64,000 nt of DNA from contig NC_089981.1 in the NCBI RefSeq assembly GCF_036417845.1, forward strand, positions 23,022,001-23,086,000, in the 5' to 3' direction. Below, in pieces: positions 1-13,935 of this stretch. Both the position numbers and the translations under genes were made by a program. The stretch is from Apteryx mantelli. Lineage: Eukaryota > Chordata > Aves > Apterygiformes > Apterygidae. Within the stretch, counting starts at the first letter, position 1, and every line of letters begins with the position of its first letter. The notes under the pieces are model-generated. The model saw nothing but the letters and a program-made list of their open reading frames with translations, did not search any database and was not told the origin of the DNA.

Positions 1-3000
1 CGGAAGTGTGCTCCTGGAGCGAGTGGTTCGATGTCGACTTCCCCTCCTCGGGGCCCGGCCAGGGAGACTTTGAAACCTACCAGCACATCAGGGCCACCGG
101 ACAGAAAGTCTGTCAGCACCCTAAAGAGATCCAGTGCCAGGCGGAGGACTACCCCGAAGTTTCCATCGAGCACGTCGGGCAGGTCGTGCAGTGCGACGTC
201 AACTTTGGACTGGTGTGCAAGAACGAAGACCAGCTTGGCAAATTTAAGATGTGCCTGAACTACAAGATCCGTGTCCTCTGCTGCAGCCCAAACCCGCTCT
301 GCCCTCCCACCACCATCACGCCCACCACCAGCCCCACCACCACCACCAGCCCCTGGATCACCACCACCTCCACGGAATCACCCACCACAGTCACAACCTC
401 CACCAGCACCCTCTCCACCTCCCCCAAAACCACACCACCAACCACCACCGTCACCAGCACGCCCACGTCAACACCCACCGTCACCCCCACCACCACAACC
501 TCCACTAGCACCTGTATCTCGGAAGTGTGCTCCTGGAGCGAGTGGTTCGATGTCGACTTCCCCTCCTCGGGGCCCGGCCAGGGAGACTTTGAAACCTACC
601 AGCACATCAGGGCCACCGGACAGAAAGTCTGTCAGCACCCTAAAGAGATCCAGTGCCAGGCGGAGGACTACCCCGAAGTTTCCATCGAGCACGTCGGGCA
701 GGTCGTGCAGTGCGACGTCAACTTTGGACTGGTGTGCAAGAACGAAGACCAGCTTGGCAAATTTAAGATGTGCCTGAACTACAAGATCCGCGTCCTCTGC
801 TGCAGCCCAAACCCGCTCTGCCCTCCCACCACCAGCCCCACCACCACCAGCCCCACCACCACCACCAGCCCCTGGATCACCACCACCTCCACGGAATCAC
901 CCACCACAGTCACAACCTCCACCAGCACCCTCTCCACCTCCCCCAAAACCACACCACCAACCACCACCGTCACCAGCACGCCCACGTCAACACCCACCGT
1001 CACCCCCACCACCACAACCTCCACTAGCACCTGTATCTCGGAAGTGTGCTCCTGGAGCGAGTGGTTCGATGTCGACTTCCCCTCCTCGGGGCCCGGCCAG
1101 GGAGACTTTGAAACCTACCAGCACATCAGGGCCACCGGACAGAAAGTCTGTCAGCACCCTAAAGAGATCCAGTGCCAGGCGGAGGACTACCCCGAAGTTT
1201 CCATCGAGCACGTCGGGCAGGTCGTGCAGTGCGACGTCAACTTTGGACTGGTGTGCAAGAACGAAGACCAGCTTGGCAAATTTAAGATGTGCCTGAACTA
1301 CAAGATCCGCGTCCTCTGCTGCAGCCCAAACCCGCTCTGCCCTCCCACCACCAGCCCCACCACCACCAGCCCCACCACCACCACCAGCCCCTGGATCACC
1401 ACCACCTCCACGGAATCACCCACCACAGTCACAACCTCCACCAGCACCCTCTCCACCTCCCCCGAAACCACACCACCAACCACCACCGTCACCAGCACGC
1501 CCACGTCAACACCCACCGTCACCCCCACCACCACAACCTCCACTAGCACCTGTATCTCGGAAGTGTGCTCCTGGAGCGAGTGGTTCGATGTCGACTTCCC
1601 CTCCTCGGGGCCCGGCCAGGGAGACTTTGAAACCTACCAGCACATCAGGGCCACCGGACAGAAAGTCTGTCAGCACCCTAAAGAGATCCAGTGCCAGGCG
1701 GAGGACTACCCCGAAGTTTCCATCGAGCACGTCGGGCAGGTCGTGCAGTGCGACGTCAACTTTGGACTGGTGTGCAAGAACGAAGACCAGCTTGGCAAAT
1801 TTAAGATGTGCCTGAACTACAAGATCCGCGTCCTCTGCTGCAGCCCAAACCCGCTCTGCCCTCCCACCACCAGCCCCACCACCACCAGCCCCACCACCAC
1901 CACCAGCCCCTGGATCACCACCACCTCCACGGAATCACCCACCACAGTCACAACCTCCACCAGCACCCTCTCCACCTCCCCCAAAACCACACCACCAACC
2001 ACCACCGTCACCAGCACGCCCACGTCAACACCCACCGTCACCCCCACCACCACAACCTCCACTAGCACCTGTATCTCAGAAGTGTGCTCCTGGAGCGAGT
2101 GGTTCGATGTCGACTTCCCCTCCTCGGGGCCCGGCCAGGGAGACTTTGAAACCTACCAGCACATCAGGGCCACCGGACAGAAAGTCTGTCAGCACCCTAA
2201 AGAGATCCAGTGCCAGGCGGAGGACTACCCCGAAGTTTCCATCGAGCACGTCGGGCAGGTCGTGCAGTGCGACGTCAACTTTGGACTGGTGTGCAAGAAC
2301 GAAGACCAGCTTGGCAAATTTAAGATGTGCCTGAACTACAAGATCCGCGTCCTCTGCTGCAGCCCAAACCCGCTCTGCCCTCCCACCACCAGCCCCACCA
2401 CCACCAGCCCCACCACCACCACCAGCCCCTGGATCACCACCACCTCCACGGAATCACCCACCACAGTCACAACCTCCACCAGCACCCTCTCCACCTCCCC
2501 CAAAACCACACCACCAACCACCACCGTCACCAGCACGCCCACGTCAACACCCACCGTCACCCCCACCACCACAACCTCCACTAGCACCTGTATCTCGGAA
2601 GTGTGCTCCTGGAGCGAGTGGTTCGATGTCGACTTCCCCTCCTCGGGGCCCGGCCAGGGAGACTTTGAAACCTACCAGCACATCAGGGCCACCGGACAGA
2701 AAGTCTGTCAGCACCCTAAAGAGATCCAGTGCCAGGCGGAGGACTACCCCGAAGTTTCCATCGAGCACGTCGGGCAGGTCGTGCAGTGCGACGTCAACTT
2801 TGGACTGGTGTGCAAGAACGAAGACCAGCTTGGCAAATTTAAGATGTGCCTGAACTACAAGATCCGCGTCCTCTGCTGCAGCCCAAACCCGCTCTGCCCT
2901 CCCACCACCAGCCCCACCACCACCAGCCCCACCACCACCACCAGCCCCTGGATCACCACCACCTCCACGGAATCACCCACCACAGTCACAACCTCCACCA

Positions 3001-6000
3001 GCACCCTCTCCACCTCCCCCAAAACCACACCACCAACCACCACCGTCACCAGCACGCCCACGTCAACACCCACCGTCACCCCCACCACCACAACCTCCAC
3101 TAGCACCTGTATCTCGGAAGTGTGCTCCTGGAGCGAGTGGTTCGATGTCGACTTCCCCTCCTCGGGGCCCGGCCAGGGAGACTTTGAAACCTACCAGCAC
3201 ATCAGGGCCACCGGACAGAAAGTCTGTCAGCACCCTAAAGAGATCCAGTGCCAGGCGGAGGACTACCCCGAAGTTTCCATCGAGCACGTCGGGCAGGTCG
3301 TGCAGTGCGACGTCAACTTTGGACTGGTGTGCAAGAACGAAGACCAGCTTGGCAAATTTAAGATGTGCCTGAACTACAAGATCCGCGTCCTCTGCTGCAG
3401 CCCAAACCCGCTCTGCCCTCCCACCACCAGCCCCACCACCACCAGCCCCACCACCACCACCAGCCCCTGGATCACCACCACCTCCACGGAATCACCCACC
3501 ACAGTCACAACCTCCACCAGCACCCTCTCCACCTCCCCCGAAACCACACCACCAACCACCACCGTCACCAGCACGCCCACGTCAACACCCACCGTCACCC
3601 CCACCACCACAACCTCCACTAGCACCTGTATCTCGGAAGTGTGCTCCTGGAGCGAGTGGTTCGATGTCGACTTCCCCTCCTCGGGGCCCGGCCAGGGAGA
3701 CTTTGAAACCTACCAGCACATCAGGGCCACCGGACAGAAAGTCTGTCAGCACCCTAAAGAGATCCAGTGCCAGGCGGAGGACTACCCCGAAGTTTCCATC
3801 GAGCACGTCGGGCAGGTCGTGCAGTGCGACGTCAACTTTGGACTGGTGTGCAAGAACGAAGACCAGCTTGGCAAATTTAAGATGTGCCTGAACTACAAGA
3901 TCCGCGTCCTCTGCTGCAGCCCAAACCCGCTCTGCCCTCCCACCACCAGCCCCACCACCACCAGCCCCACCACCACCACCAGCCCCTGGATCACCACCAC
4001 CTCCACGGAATCACCCACCACAGTCACAACCTCCACCAGCACCCTCTCCACCTCCCCCAAAACCACACCACCAACCACCACCGTCACCAGCACGCCCACG
4101 TCAACACCCACCGTCACCCCCACCACCACAACCTCCACTAGCACCTGTATCTCGGAAGTGTGCTCCTGGAGCGAGTGGTTCGATGTCGACTTCCCCTCCT
4201 CGGGGCCCGGCCAGGGAGACTTTGAAACCTACCAGCACATCAGGGCCACCGGACAGAAAGTCTGTCAGCACCCTAAAGAGATCCAGTGCCAGGCGGAGGA
4301 CTACCCCGAAGTTTCCATCGAGCACGTCGGGCAGGTCGTGCAGTGCGACGTCAACTTTGGACTGGTGTGCAAGAACGAAGACCAGCTTGGCAAATTTAAG
4401 ATGTGCCTGAACTACAAGATCCGCGTCCTCTGCTGCAGCCCAAACCCGCTCTGCCCTCCCACCACCAGCCCCACCACCACCAGCCCCACCACCACCACCA
4501 GCCCCTGGATCACCACCACCTCCACGGAATCACCCACCACAGTCACAACCTCCACCAGCACCCTCTCCACCTCCCCCAAAACCACACCACCAACCACCAC
4601 CGTCACCAGCACGCCCACGTCAACACCCACCGTCACCCCCACCACCACAACCTCCACTAGCACCTGTATCTCGGAAGTGTGCTCCTGGAGCGAGTGGTTC
4701 GATGTCGACTTCCCCTCCTCGGGGCCCGGCCAGGGAGACTTTGAAACCTACCAGCACATCAGGGCCACCGGACAGAAAGTCTGTCAGCACCCTAAAGAGA
4801 TCCAGTGCCAGGCGGAGGACTACCCCGAAGTTTCCATCGAGCACGTCGGGCAGGTCGTGCAGTGCGACGTCAACTTTGGACTGGTGTGCAAGAACGAAGA
4901 CCAGCTTGGCAAATTTAAGATGTGCCTGAACTACAAGATCCGCGTCCTCTGCTGCAGCCCAAACCCGCTCTGCCCTCCCACCACCAGCCCCACCACCACC
5001 AGCCCCACCACCACCACCAGCCCCTGGATCACCACCACCTCCACGGAATCACCCACCACAGTCACAACCTCCACCAGCACCCTCTCCACCTCCCCCAAAA
5101 CCACACCACCAACCACCACCGTCACCAGCACGCCCACGTCAACACCCACCGTCACCCCCACCACCACAACCTCCACTAGCACCTGTATCTCGGAAGTGTG
5201 CTCCTGGAGCGAGTGGTTCGATGTCGACTTCCCCTCCTCGGGGCCCGGCCAGGGAGACTTTGAAACCTACCAGCACATCAGGGCCACCGGACAGAAAGTC
5301 TGTCAGCACCCTAAAGAGATCCAGTGCCAGGCGGAGGACTACCCCGAAGTTTCCATCGAGCACGTCGGGCAGGTCGTGCAGTGCGACGTCAACTTTGGAC
5401 TGGTGTGCAAGAACGAAGACCAGCTTGGCAAATTTAAGATGTGCCTGAACTACAAGATCCGCGTCCTCTGCTGCAGCCCAAACCCGCTCTGCCCTCCCAC
5501 CACCAGCCCCACCACCACCAGCCCCACCACCACCACCAGCCCCTGGATCACCACCACCTCCACGGAATCACCCACCACAGTCACAACCTCCACCAGCACC
5601 CTCTCCACCTCCCCCAAAACCACACCACCAACCACCACCGTCACCAGCACGCCCACGTCAACACCCACCGTCACCCCCACCACCACAACCTCCACTAGCA
5701 CCTGTATCTCGGAAGTGTGCTCCTGGAGCGAGTGGTTCGATGTCGACTTCCCCTCCTCGGGGCCCGGCCAGGGAGACTTTGAAACCTACCAGCACATCAG
5801 GGCCACCGGACAGAAAGTCTGTCAGCACCCTAAAGAGATCCAGTGCCAGGCGGAGGACTACCCCGAAGTTTCCATCGAGCACGTCGGGCAGGTCGTGCAG
5901 TGCGACGTCAACTTTGGACTGGTGTGCAAGAACGAAGACCAGCTTGGCAAATTTAAGATGTGCCTGAACTACAAGATCCGCGTCCTCTGCTGCAGCCCAA

Positions 6001-7230
6001 ACCCGCTCTGCCCTCCCACCACCAGCCCCACCACCACCAGCCCCACCACCACCACCAGCCCCTGGATCACCACCACCTCCACGGAATCACCCACCACAGT
6101 CACAACCTCCACCAGCACCCTCTCCACCTCCCCCGAAACCACACCACCAACCACCACCGTCACCAGCACGCCCACGTCAACACCCACCGTCACCCCCACC
6201 ACCACAACCTCCACTAGCACCTGTATCTCGGAAGTGTGCTCCTGGAGCGAGTGGTTCGATGTCGACTTCCCCTCCTCGGGGCCCGGCCAGGGAGACTTTG
6301 AAACCTACCAGCACATCAGGGCCACCGGACAGAAAGTCTGTCAGCACCCTAAAGAGATCCAGTGCCAGGCGGAGGACTACCCCGAAGTTTCCATCGAGCA
6401 CGTCGGGCAGGTCGTGCAGTGCGACGTCAACTTTGGACTGGTGTGCAAGAACGAAGACCAGCTTGGCAAATTTAAGATGTGCCTGAACTACAAGATCCGC
6501 GTCCTCTGCTGCAGCCCAAACCCGCTCTGCCCTCCCACCACCAGCCCCACCACCACCAGCCCCACCACCACCACCAGCCCCTGGATCACCACCACCTCCA
6601 CGGAATCACCCACCACAGTCACAACCTCCACCAGCACCCTCTCCACCTCCCCCGAAACCACACCACCAACCACCACCGTCACCAGCACGCCCACGTCAAC
6701 ACCCACCGTCACCCCCACCACCACAACCTCCACTAGCACCTGTATCTCGGAAGTGTGCTCCTGGAGCGAGTGGTTCGATGTCGACTTCCCCTCCTCGGGG
6801 CCCGGCCAGGGAGACTTTGAAACCTACCAGCACATCAGGGCCACCGGACAGAAAGTCTGTCAGCACCCTAAAGAGATCCAGTGCCAGGCGGAGGACTACC
6901 CCGAAGTTTCCATCGAGCACGTCGGGCAGGTCGTGCAGTGCGACGTCAACTTTGGACTGGTGTGCAAGAACGAAGACCAGCTTGGCAAATTTAAGATGTG
7001 CCTGAACTACAAGATCCGCGTCCTCTGCTGCAGCCCAAACCCGCTCTGCCCTCCCACCACCAGCCCCACCACCACCAGCCCCACCACCACCACCAGCCCC
7101 TGGATCACCACCACCTCCACGGAATCACCCACCACAGTCACAACCTCCACCAGCACCCTCTCCACCTCCCCCAAAACCACACCACCAACCACCACCGTCA
7201 CCAGCACGCCCACGTCAACACCCCCTGTCA
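1..7230 (+). repeat. Tandem array of 14 near-identical 519-bp CysD-linker units
   Basis: Units recur at exactly 519 bp (173 codons). The CSW codon of each copy starts at 9, 528, 1047, 1566, 2085, 2604, 3123, 3642, 4161, 4680, 5199, 5718, 6237 and 6756. In each unit the CysD (CISEVC to NPLC, 103 codons, 10 cysteines) is followed by 70 codons rich in Thr, Pro and Ser. Read by eye, copies differ at only a few places. Copy 1 has a variant linker start and GTG instead of GTC-type spelling in its IRV codons. A Lys/Glu difference follows the STSP motif (Glu in copies 3, 7, 12 and 13). CTCAGAAG occurs only at the copy 4/5 junction. The last linker diverges after about 7218. Confidence 0.95.
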
Positions 7231-7296
7231 CCACCACCACCATCACCCCTTGGACACAATGTTTCTGTAAAATTGGGAATGCCATTTTTTCACCTG
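1..7296 (+). CDS. MUC5AC: MUC5AC central exon (partial): CysD/PTS array
   Basis: This is the 3' part of the large mucin exon, open without a stop from the window edge. The sequence shows 14 CysD domains separated by Thr/Pro/Ser-rich linkers. After the last linker it ends in a TQCFCKIGNAIFSPG segment, equivalent to the TQTCFC segment that closes the central exon in mammalian MUC5AC. The donor is CTG|GTAATT at 7297 (phase 1). The first bases belong to the preceding unit's CISEV segment, so the array continues upstream. Ser/Thr-rich linkers are expected to be O-glycosylated; WSEW in each CysD fits the C-mannosylation consensus WxxW. Confidence 0.92.
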
Positions 7297-10200
7297 GTAA
7301 TTTTACTCATTTTTATTAATCTATTTGGCTCTTTTTATTGGACTGTGTTTTCAATTTTCATCATTTTTTTCCTAGATTTTATTTTAATATTTTCATGGCT
7401 TTTACATGGAAATTTTTTATAGCCTTGTGGGTTGTTTTTTTTCAGTGTTGGCATCTTACTCCTTTTTCTTTCTTTTTTTAGGTGATGTGATTTACAACAG
7501 GACAGACAATGATGGATGTAGCTTTTATGCTATCTGTAGTCAAACATGTTCAGTTGAACGATTTACAGGATCCTGTAATTTTACTACACCTCTAACCACT
7601 ACTTCCCCTGAAACATCTACGAAAACTACATCAATTCCTCTGACTACCACTTCTCCATCCCCAGGTTGTTACTCTAGTACTCACCCTCCCTTAAAGGTAT
7701 GTAATTACTGTGTTATTTTAGAATTTTTGAATTAAAATATGTATTATGTTGACACCAAAAAGAAACATTTTTCATTCTTTAAAATTTATATTTCCAGAAT
7801 GCCAAAATAAGCATTGTTCGTGATGAACAATACACATTCTCATTGCTGCATAATGATATACAATTGTTATGGGCCTTCTCGATAGAATTTTTTGCAAACT
7901 GAGAAAGCAAACAGCAATAATTTTTTCTAGTGATTTTATCGTTAGTAAAACATGCAGGCTTCAAAGCACTCTATTACATAAATAACATACATTTGTGCAT
8001 ACATTCTCTTTTTTTTTTTTCCTAATTGTCTGCGCTGATGGTGAGGTAAAGTGTACGTAGCCAGCACAAAGGGCATTTATTTCCTCCACCTAAAACCTAC
8101 CTTGAAACCCTCACCTCAGGCGAGTTCCTCATGCAGAAGCAATAGCTGCAACTAAGGCTATCGCTCCTTTTCAGTATAAGCCACCTTTTTAATTGTCTAG
8201 AATAGAATAGAATGACCTTGTACTGTCAGTGGAGATTTGCCTTGTAGCCTTTGTTCCAGATCTGAAAAGCAAGTAACAGTTTTGGATCGTCCATGTCATT
8301 GTCAGAAGTATGAATGCCTGTAGTCAATATTACAAATCATTAATACCACAGATTCAAGAGAAGGAACATACATTCCTTTCCAATACCACCATCACTGAAA
8401 ACATTATATACCACTAGATTAAAAACATGGATAAAGTTCATACCTGTTTGTAAACTCCTGTGACAGCAATTTTTGTTCATTTTGCAGCCTGGCCAAATAA
8501 TGAAATTATCCAACTGCTCAGAACTCATCTGTGGGGAAGACAGCAAAGAAAAAGTAAATCCAATAAATTGCCCACCTGTAAAGGAAATCACCTGTGCCAA
8601 TGGACATCCATCAGTGCTGGTACCTGATGAAAATGGCTGCTGTTACCACTATGAATGTCGATGTAAGCATCAGTAAATTAAAGAATTACATTTTTGGAAG
8701 CAAGCAAAACTTTGCACAGAATACATGGGGATTTTTTTCTCTGTATTGCTCTAGAAATTGTGGTACATTCAGTTAAGTTTCTAAATTCTTTCTTCTACAT
8801 TAATTTTAATATTAATCTTCTAAATACTTTCTCTCCATCAGGTGTGTGCGTTGGATGGGGTGATCCTCATTATATTACTTTTGATGGAATCTACTACACT
8901 TTCCTTCAAAACTGTACTTACGTCCTGGTGAAACAGATTGTACCTAAATATGACAACTTCCGTATTTACATTGACAATTACTACTGTGATTCAAAAGATG
9001 GGCTTTCCTGTCCGAAATCGATTATTATTTTCTACAAATCTTCAAATGTGATGCTGACCCGTGAACTAATGAATGGTGTGATGAAGAATGTGGTAAAATA
9101 TACATTTTTTTATTTCTCTAAGTCTGTTTTTCCAAAAGAGAAATAAGGTCCATTGGCCTTACTGATTCTCATTTGTAATACAGTCTGTTAGAATATCATA
9201 TCCCAGAGATGACTAGGACAGAGGCATCACTAGGAGAAAAATATTACACCTATTTCTAGGAATAAAATGTCAGAAACATTAGAAACAGCACTGTACAAAT
9301 ATGAATATATTATGTTCATCCATACGTATATATAAATAACAGGAGGAAACAGACTAATACAGCTGACAGAGAGAAGACAGAAAGAATGTTTGCGCTGTTG
9401 CTTGAGGATTAGTCTTTCATGAAAATTAATACATTGTGTGTTCACTTACTTAAGTAAACACATTACGAAGAAACACAGCAACAGATGATAAGCATGCTTC
9501 TTTTCTGATGGTGAAGACTGGTGAAGACTGGCCCATATCAATTGTATATTCACTGATGGTAAAGACTGGCTGGCTGACTAGGGATTCCCTCCTCTGTATG
9601 GGGAACTTCAGACATTAAACAGAGCCATGGCATGACTCCTCTCCGATCACCTGCTGGGAAGGGAGGTACAGCTAAGAAAAGGGGTGAACGGGGGTGTCCC
9701 CTTGTCCTCATGATCCTAAATTAGTGTTGGTGGCTGGTGAAAATCAGAAGTCGGTTATGCTGCCAGTGTTACCCTGGGGAATTAATTAGTTGGTAAGAGA
9801 ACTCAAATAGGTGGGAGGATATGTTTGTCAACCTGCACTCTGCCCTTGCAGAGCCGCACCAAGCTCTATTTGCTCCAGCCAGAAAGCTATGTGGAAACAG
9901 TCCAGTGATTCCCTGTGAGAGAAAATAGGAACTGACAGTTTTAACTCCTACTTCATCCCAATCCAATGAGAAGAAAGTTGCAGAATAATTCCCAACAAAA
10001 AGTTATTAAGCAAATATGCCACCTTCATTAGCTCGTGTAAGATGGACTGAAAATGGAAGAGCTTAGATTAAAGAATAAATATGACAGCTAAGTAAAAACA
10101 GCACCAGGCACATTTGTCTTCATCTTGAATTGAGAGGACTCTCCCAATGCTAGGGAATGTGCAGCGTTGGGACTATGTGATTTTGTAGGAATTTCAAAGT

Positions 10201-13200
10201 TATTACATAATAATGGTGGGAACATTTTTGCAATTAAAAGAAAACTACCACTAATTTCTATGTGGAAAAATTTACATTAAACAAAATGATGTTATCAATA
10301 AAATACTTCAGTTTAGAATGATGTACATTAGCACACAGTCTGCCCAAACATGGCATATAGAGGCCACTTCATTATTGTTGTTGTTGTTGTTATTATTATT
10401 ATTCTGTCACTCTGGAACAATATAGCCACACAAGCTGAAAATGAATGCAGCATATGTTGTTATTGCAATGAAAACTGTCATTGAATATGATGCATGATGA
10501 ATGAGTTATGCATAATTATAAAGATCAGTAAATACATTATTTAAAACAATCAAATAGAAGCAGCCCTTATTCTGAAGTTTTTTTCTTTTCTTTTAACCCT
10601 ACATCCAGATTTACTTCAATGGAAAGATTGTCCAACCAGTGTTCAAGAAAGATGGCATTTCTATTTCAATGCTGGGCATCAATATGATTGTTGAAATACC
10701 AGAGATTGATGCAACCATCACCTTTAGTGGGCTGATTTTCTCAGTGAAGCTCCCCTTCAGCAAATTTGGCAACAACACTGAAGGACAGTGTGGTAAGACA
10801 GATACATTATTGATTCTTTCTCTACCCTCCCATGGTTATTCTCACCCGCTCTGTTTATGCAGGCTAACCATAGACAGAAATTTTTCAAACAGCAGTAAAA
10901 TGGAATTGAGAACAATTTTGGTCTTAAACTTCTTAAGATCAATAGCTCAATATTACGAACACCTGCTTTTTTGATTTTGGGGTTGGGGGTTTGGTTTTTT
11001 TTTTTTGCCCCAAACTAAATTAAAATTCGTATAAATGTAGAGAAAGCATTCCCTGTGAAGCAGGGCACCTGATACATTTCATGTGCAAATCCCTTCTAAA
11101 TTTGGTATGTATTGTGCACCTCAGATGTGGCTTATGCAACTTACCTTGCTCCTCTCTGATATCTTCCAGGAACATGTACAAATAACAGATCAGATGAATG
11201 CCGCTTGCCAAGTGGCAAGATCATTTCCTCCTGTCCCCAAATGGCTCATCACTGGGAAGTTGATAATGACAACAAATCCTGCCATGTAACACCACCGCCA
11301 ATTGTAACCACACCTCCACCATCGCCTCACTGTAAAACGCCTCTTTGCAAGCTTATCAAGAGCAAGTAAGATAAAAACTGAATGAATTTGCTCTTCCTTA
11401 GCTAGACAAAGCTTTCTCAGTATCTTATGAAATGAATAAGAACTATAGCCCTATCATGTGATCATATCTGAAAATATCAGCTTAATGACAAGATATGGGT
11501 AGTAAAAGGCCTTTGCAAAAGAAACTGCTCTTCTTTAAGGACTTGCAGTCCCAAAGACACCTGAGCAAGGAGAGGAAAAGTCAGCAAATCAGGGATACAA
11601 CAAGAACCAGAATTCATACTCCCTGGGTTTCAAGCACATGGATTTATGTTATCTTTCTCCCTCCCTGCTTTCCAGGCTATTTCCACTAGTATAACTACTA
11701 ACTTAGCTAACTTAAATAAGGACTGAACTTTAAATTTGAACTGGATCTTTAATACAAACAGCAAAGAGCCTGCTAATCAACCAGGCTAACACCAAAAGTA
11801 TCCTTCAATATTTGTGCATTTTGTATAAAACATACAGCTCCAAAAGCACCAGCACTAACAAAGGCCTGTTTCCTACATACCTATTTCCTACACCTGCGTG
11901 AACTACAACCAAAAGCTTGTTCTTCAGCTGGATCATTTATAAAAGCCTCTTGCACATACTTGCTGTAGTGTCTAATAACTTATGAGCTATTAGATGTTTC
12001 CACCTCTTGGGCACTTCTAGCATCCCTTTTTCTTCTACCTAATGCAATTGCCTTCCTCAAGAAACTTCTGGTGTCAGACAAATGAAGAGTTGTGTACACA
12101 TACACAAACATTATGACCATTAGCATCTTTAGAAAAATAGGCTCAAAACAGTTCTAAGGGCTTCAAATTTCCTAACTTTTCCTACCCTGAATCTATCTCC
12201 CAGATTAGTGGCCATTCTTAGAGTTAATTCTGTTTCCTGTAATGTGTGCCTTCTTGAAGGAGAGAACAATGTGCCTTTAAGTAGGAAGGTGCTGTCTGAC
12301 AAGATCTGATTTTATATAATGACTGGTTAACACGAAAGGGTTTTGGTTTCTTTTCTGTCTCAAGAGTTTTTGAACCATGCCATGATGTGATACCACCAGA
12401 CCCATATTTCAAAGGCTGTGTTTTTGATGGATGTCGTGTATCTGATGAGTCGGTACAGTGTTCCAGTTTGGAGATGTATGCTACAGAGTGTGCTGCTAGA
12501 GGTATCTGCATTGACTGGAGAGGAAAGACCAACTTTACATGCCGTAAGTACTGCAGAACTCAAAAATGTATGTGTAAAGCCCTATTAATTAGGGTTCTAT
12601 TCAGTAAACACACCTAACATCTAACACTTGACTACGATATTTAACCTAGAAAAATGTACACAGACATCTTTACCAACGGAAGCCCCAGATGACAAAGGCC
12701 AAGCCAGAAACACTTAAGAACATCTGCTACAAAAAGTATTTGATACCAATTTTTGACCTATTTTCTTCTTTTCCCTTACAGCATACAACTGTCCAACAAA
12801 CACAGTATACAAGGCATGTGGGTCCATTAATCCTCCTACCTGTGACCCAAGGTATGAAAAGACCAGAAAAATTACAACTGCTAATCTTTGTCTTCTTTTC
12901 TATTTACCCAGCCACTATCCTTAGAAAATGGAATTACTAAAAACTTTCATAGTGAAACATATCTCATGAATTTGTATAAATTACTCAAGTTTTAAATATC
13001 TCATTGATCAGCTCTGTGAATCTGCACTTCCTGTTGTACTTCAAAAAATGTAAATTCTTCGTCTCCCTTTTATATGACATTGTGACCTTCAACACATGCT
13101 GCCCTCTCTCCTGCTTTACAGCAAAAACATTGTACTCAAATATATGCATTCCTCCCACTCTAGCTCTGTTGAGCACAGCGGCTATGGTGTAACTGAAGGA

Positions 13201-13896
13201 TGTTTCTGTCCTGAAGGACAGATTTTCATCAGAGAAGACAGCAACATCTGTGTCTCCGAATGCTGTAAGTATTCTGTATTTAGTTTGGGGAATAAATAGA
13301 AATCTGGACTGGGAGTCAACAGAGTTCTGCTGCCATTTTTACATGGTCAGATCACAGGCAAATCAGTTCAGTTTACTTAAGCTCCTTTAGTCTCCCCATC
13401 TAAAAATTGAATAATGATCAATACCCCCTTCTTCCCACCTTCCTTATTTATGTCAGACATAGCAAAATGAAGAAATTTTGTCCTTCATTTCCAAAGGACT
13501 ACTTTGCATATTCAGTTTCTTGTTAGATTTATCTTCACAGTATCTCTATTTGAAACTGCACAGATTTACTCCATTGTGTTCATTTTCAGTAATGTAAATC
13601 TCTATTCTTTTATTTTTTCAGCTTGTAGGGAACCGAGTGGAATATCCAGAAGGGTGAGTATGACAATCAATGTGGTATATCAAGTACAGACAGGGGAAGC
13701 AAGAGGACATTCGGTGCTTCACAAGAACAAAGTTTTGCTTAAGTTTGAGGAGATTTTAGGGTTTTTTTTCAAATGTTTGTTCCTCTTAAGTCTTAAAAAT
13801 AATCGTGAGTTTGATAGCCGAAATCACATGTTACTTCCTGAGACATTAAATGGCAAGTGATGGGATATTCTTTCAATAACCAACACCTCATATTAA

Positions 13897-13935
<39 letters not shown>

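Noticed and set aside
1-7230. CRISPR array or satellite DNA
   Set aside because: The repeats are direct and regular but long, coding, in frame over their whole length, and have no unique spacers. They are protein-domain repeats in an exon.
31-7285. Dozens of 74-168-codon open frames in other frames and on the minus strand of the array
   Set aside because: They repeat with the same 519-bp period, consist of His/Pro- or Val/Gly-rich low-complexity sequence, and overlap the continuous mucin frame. They are shadows of the GC-rich repeat.
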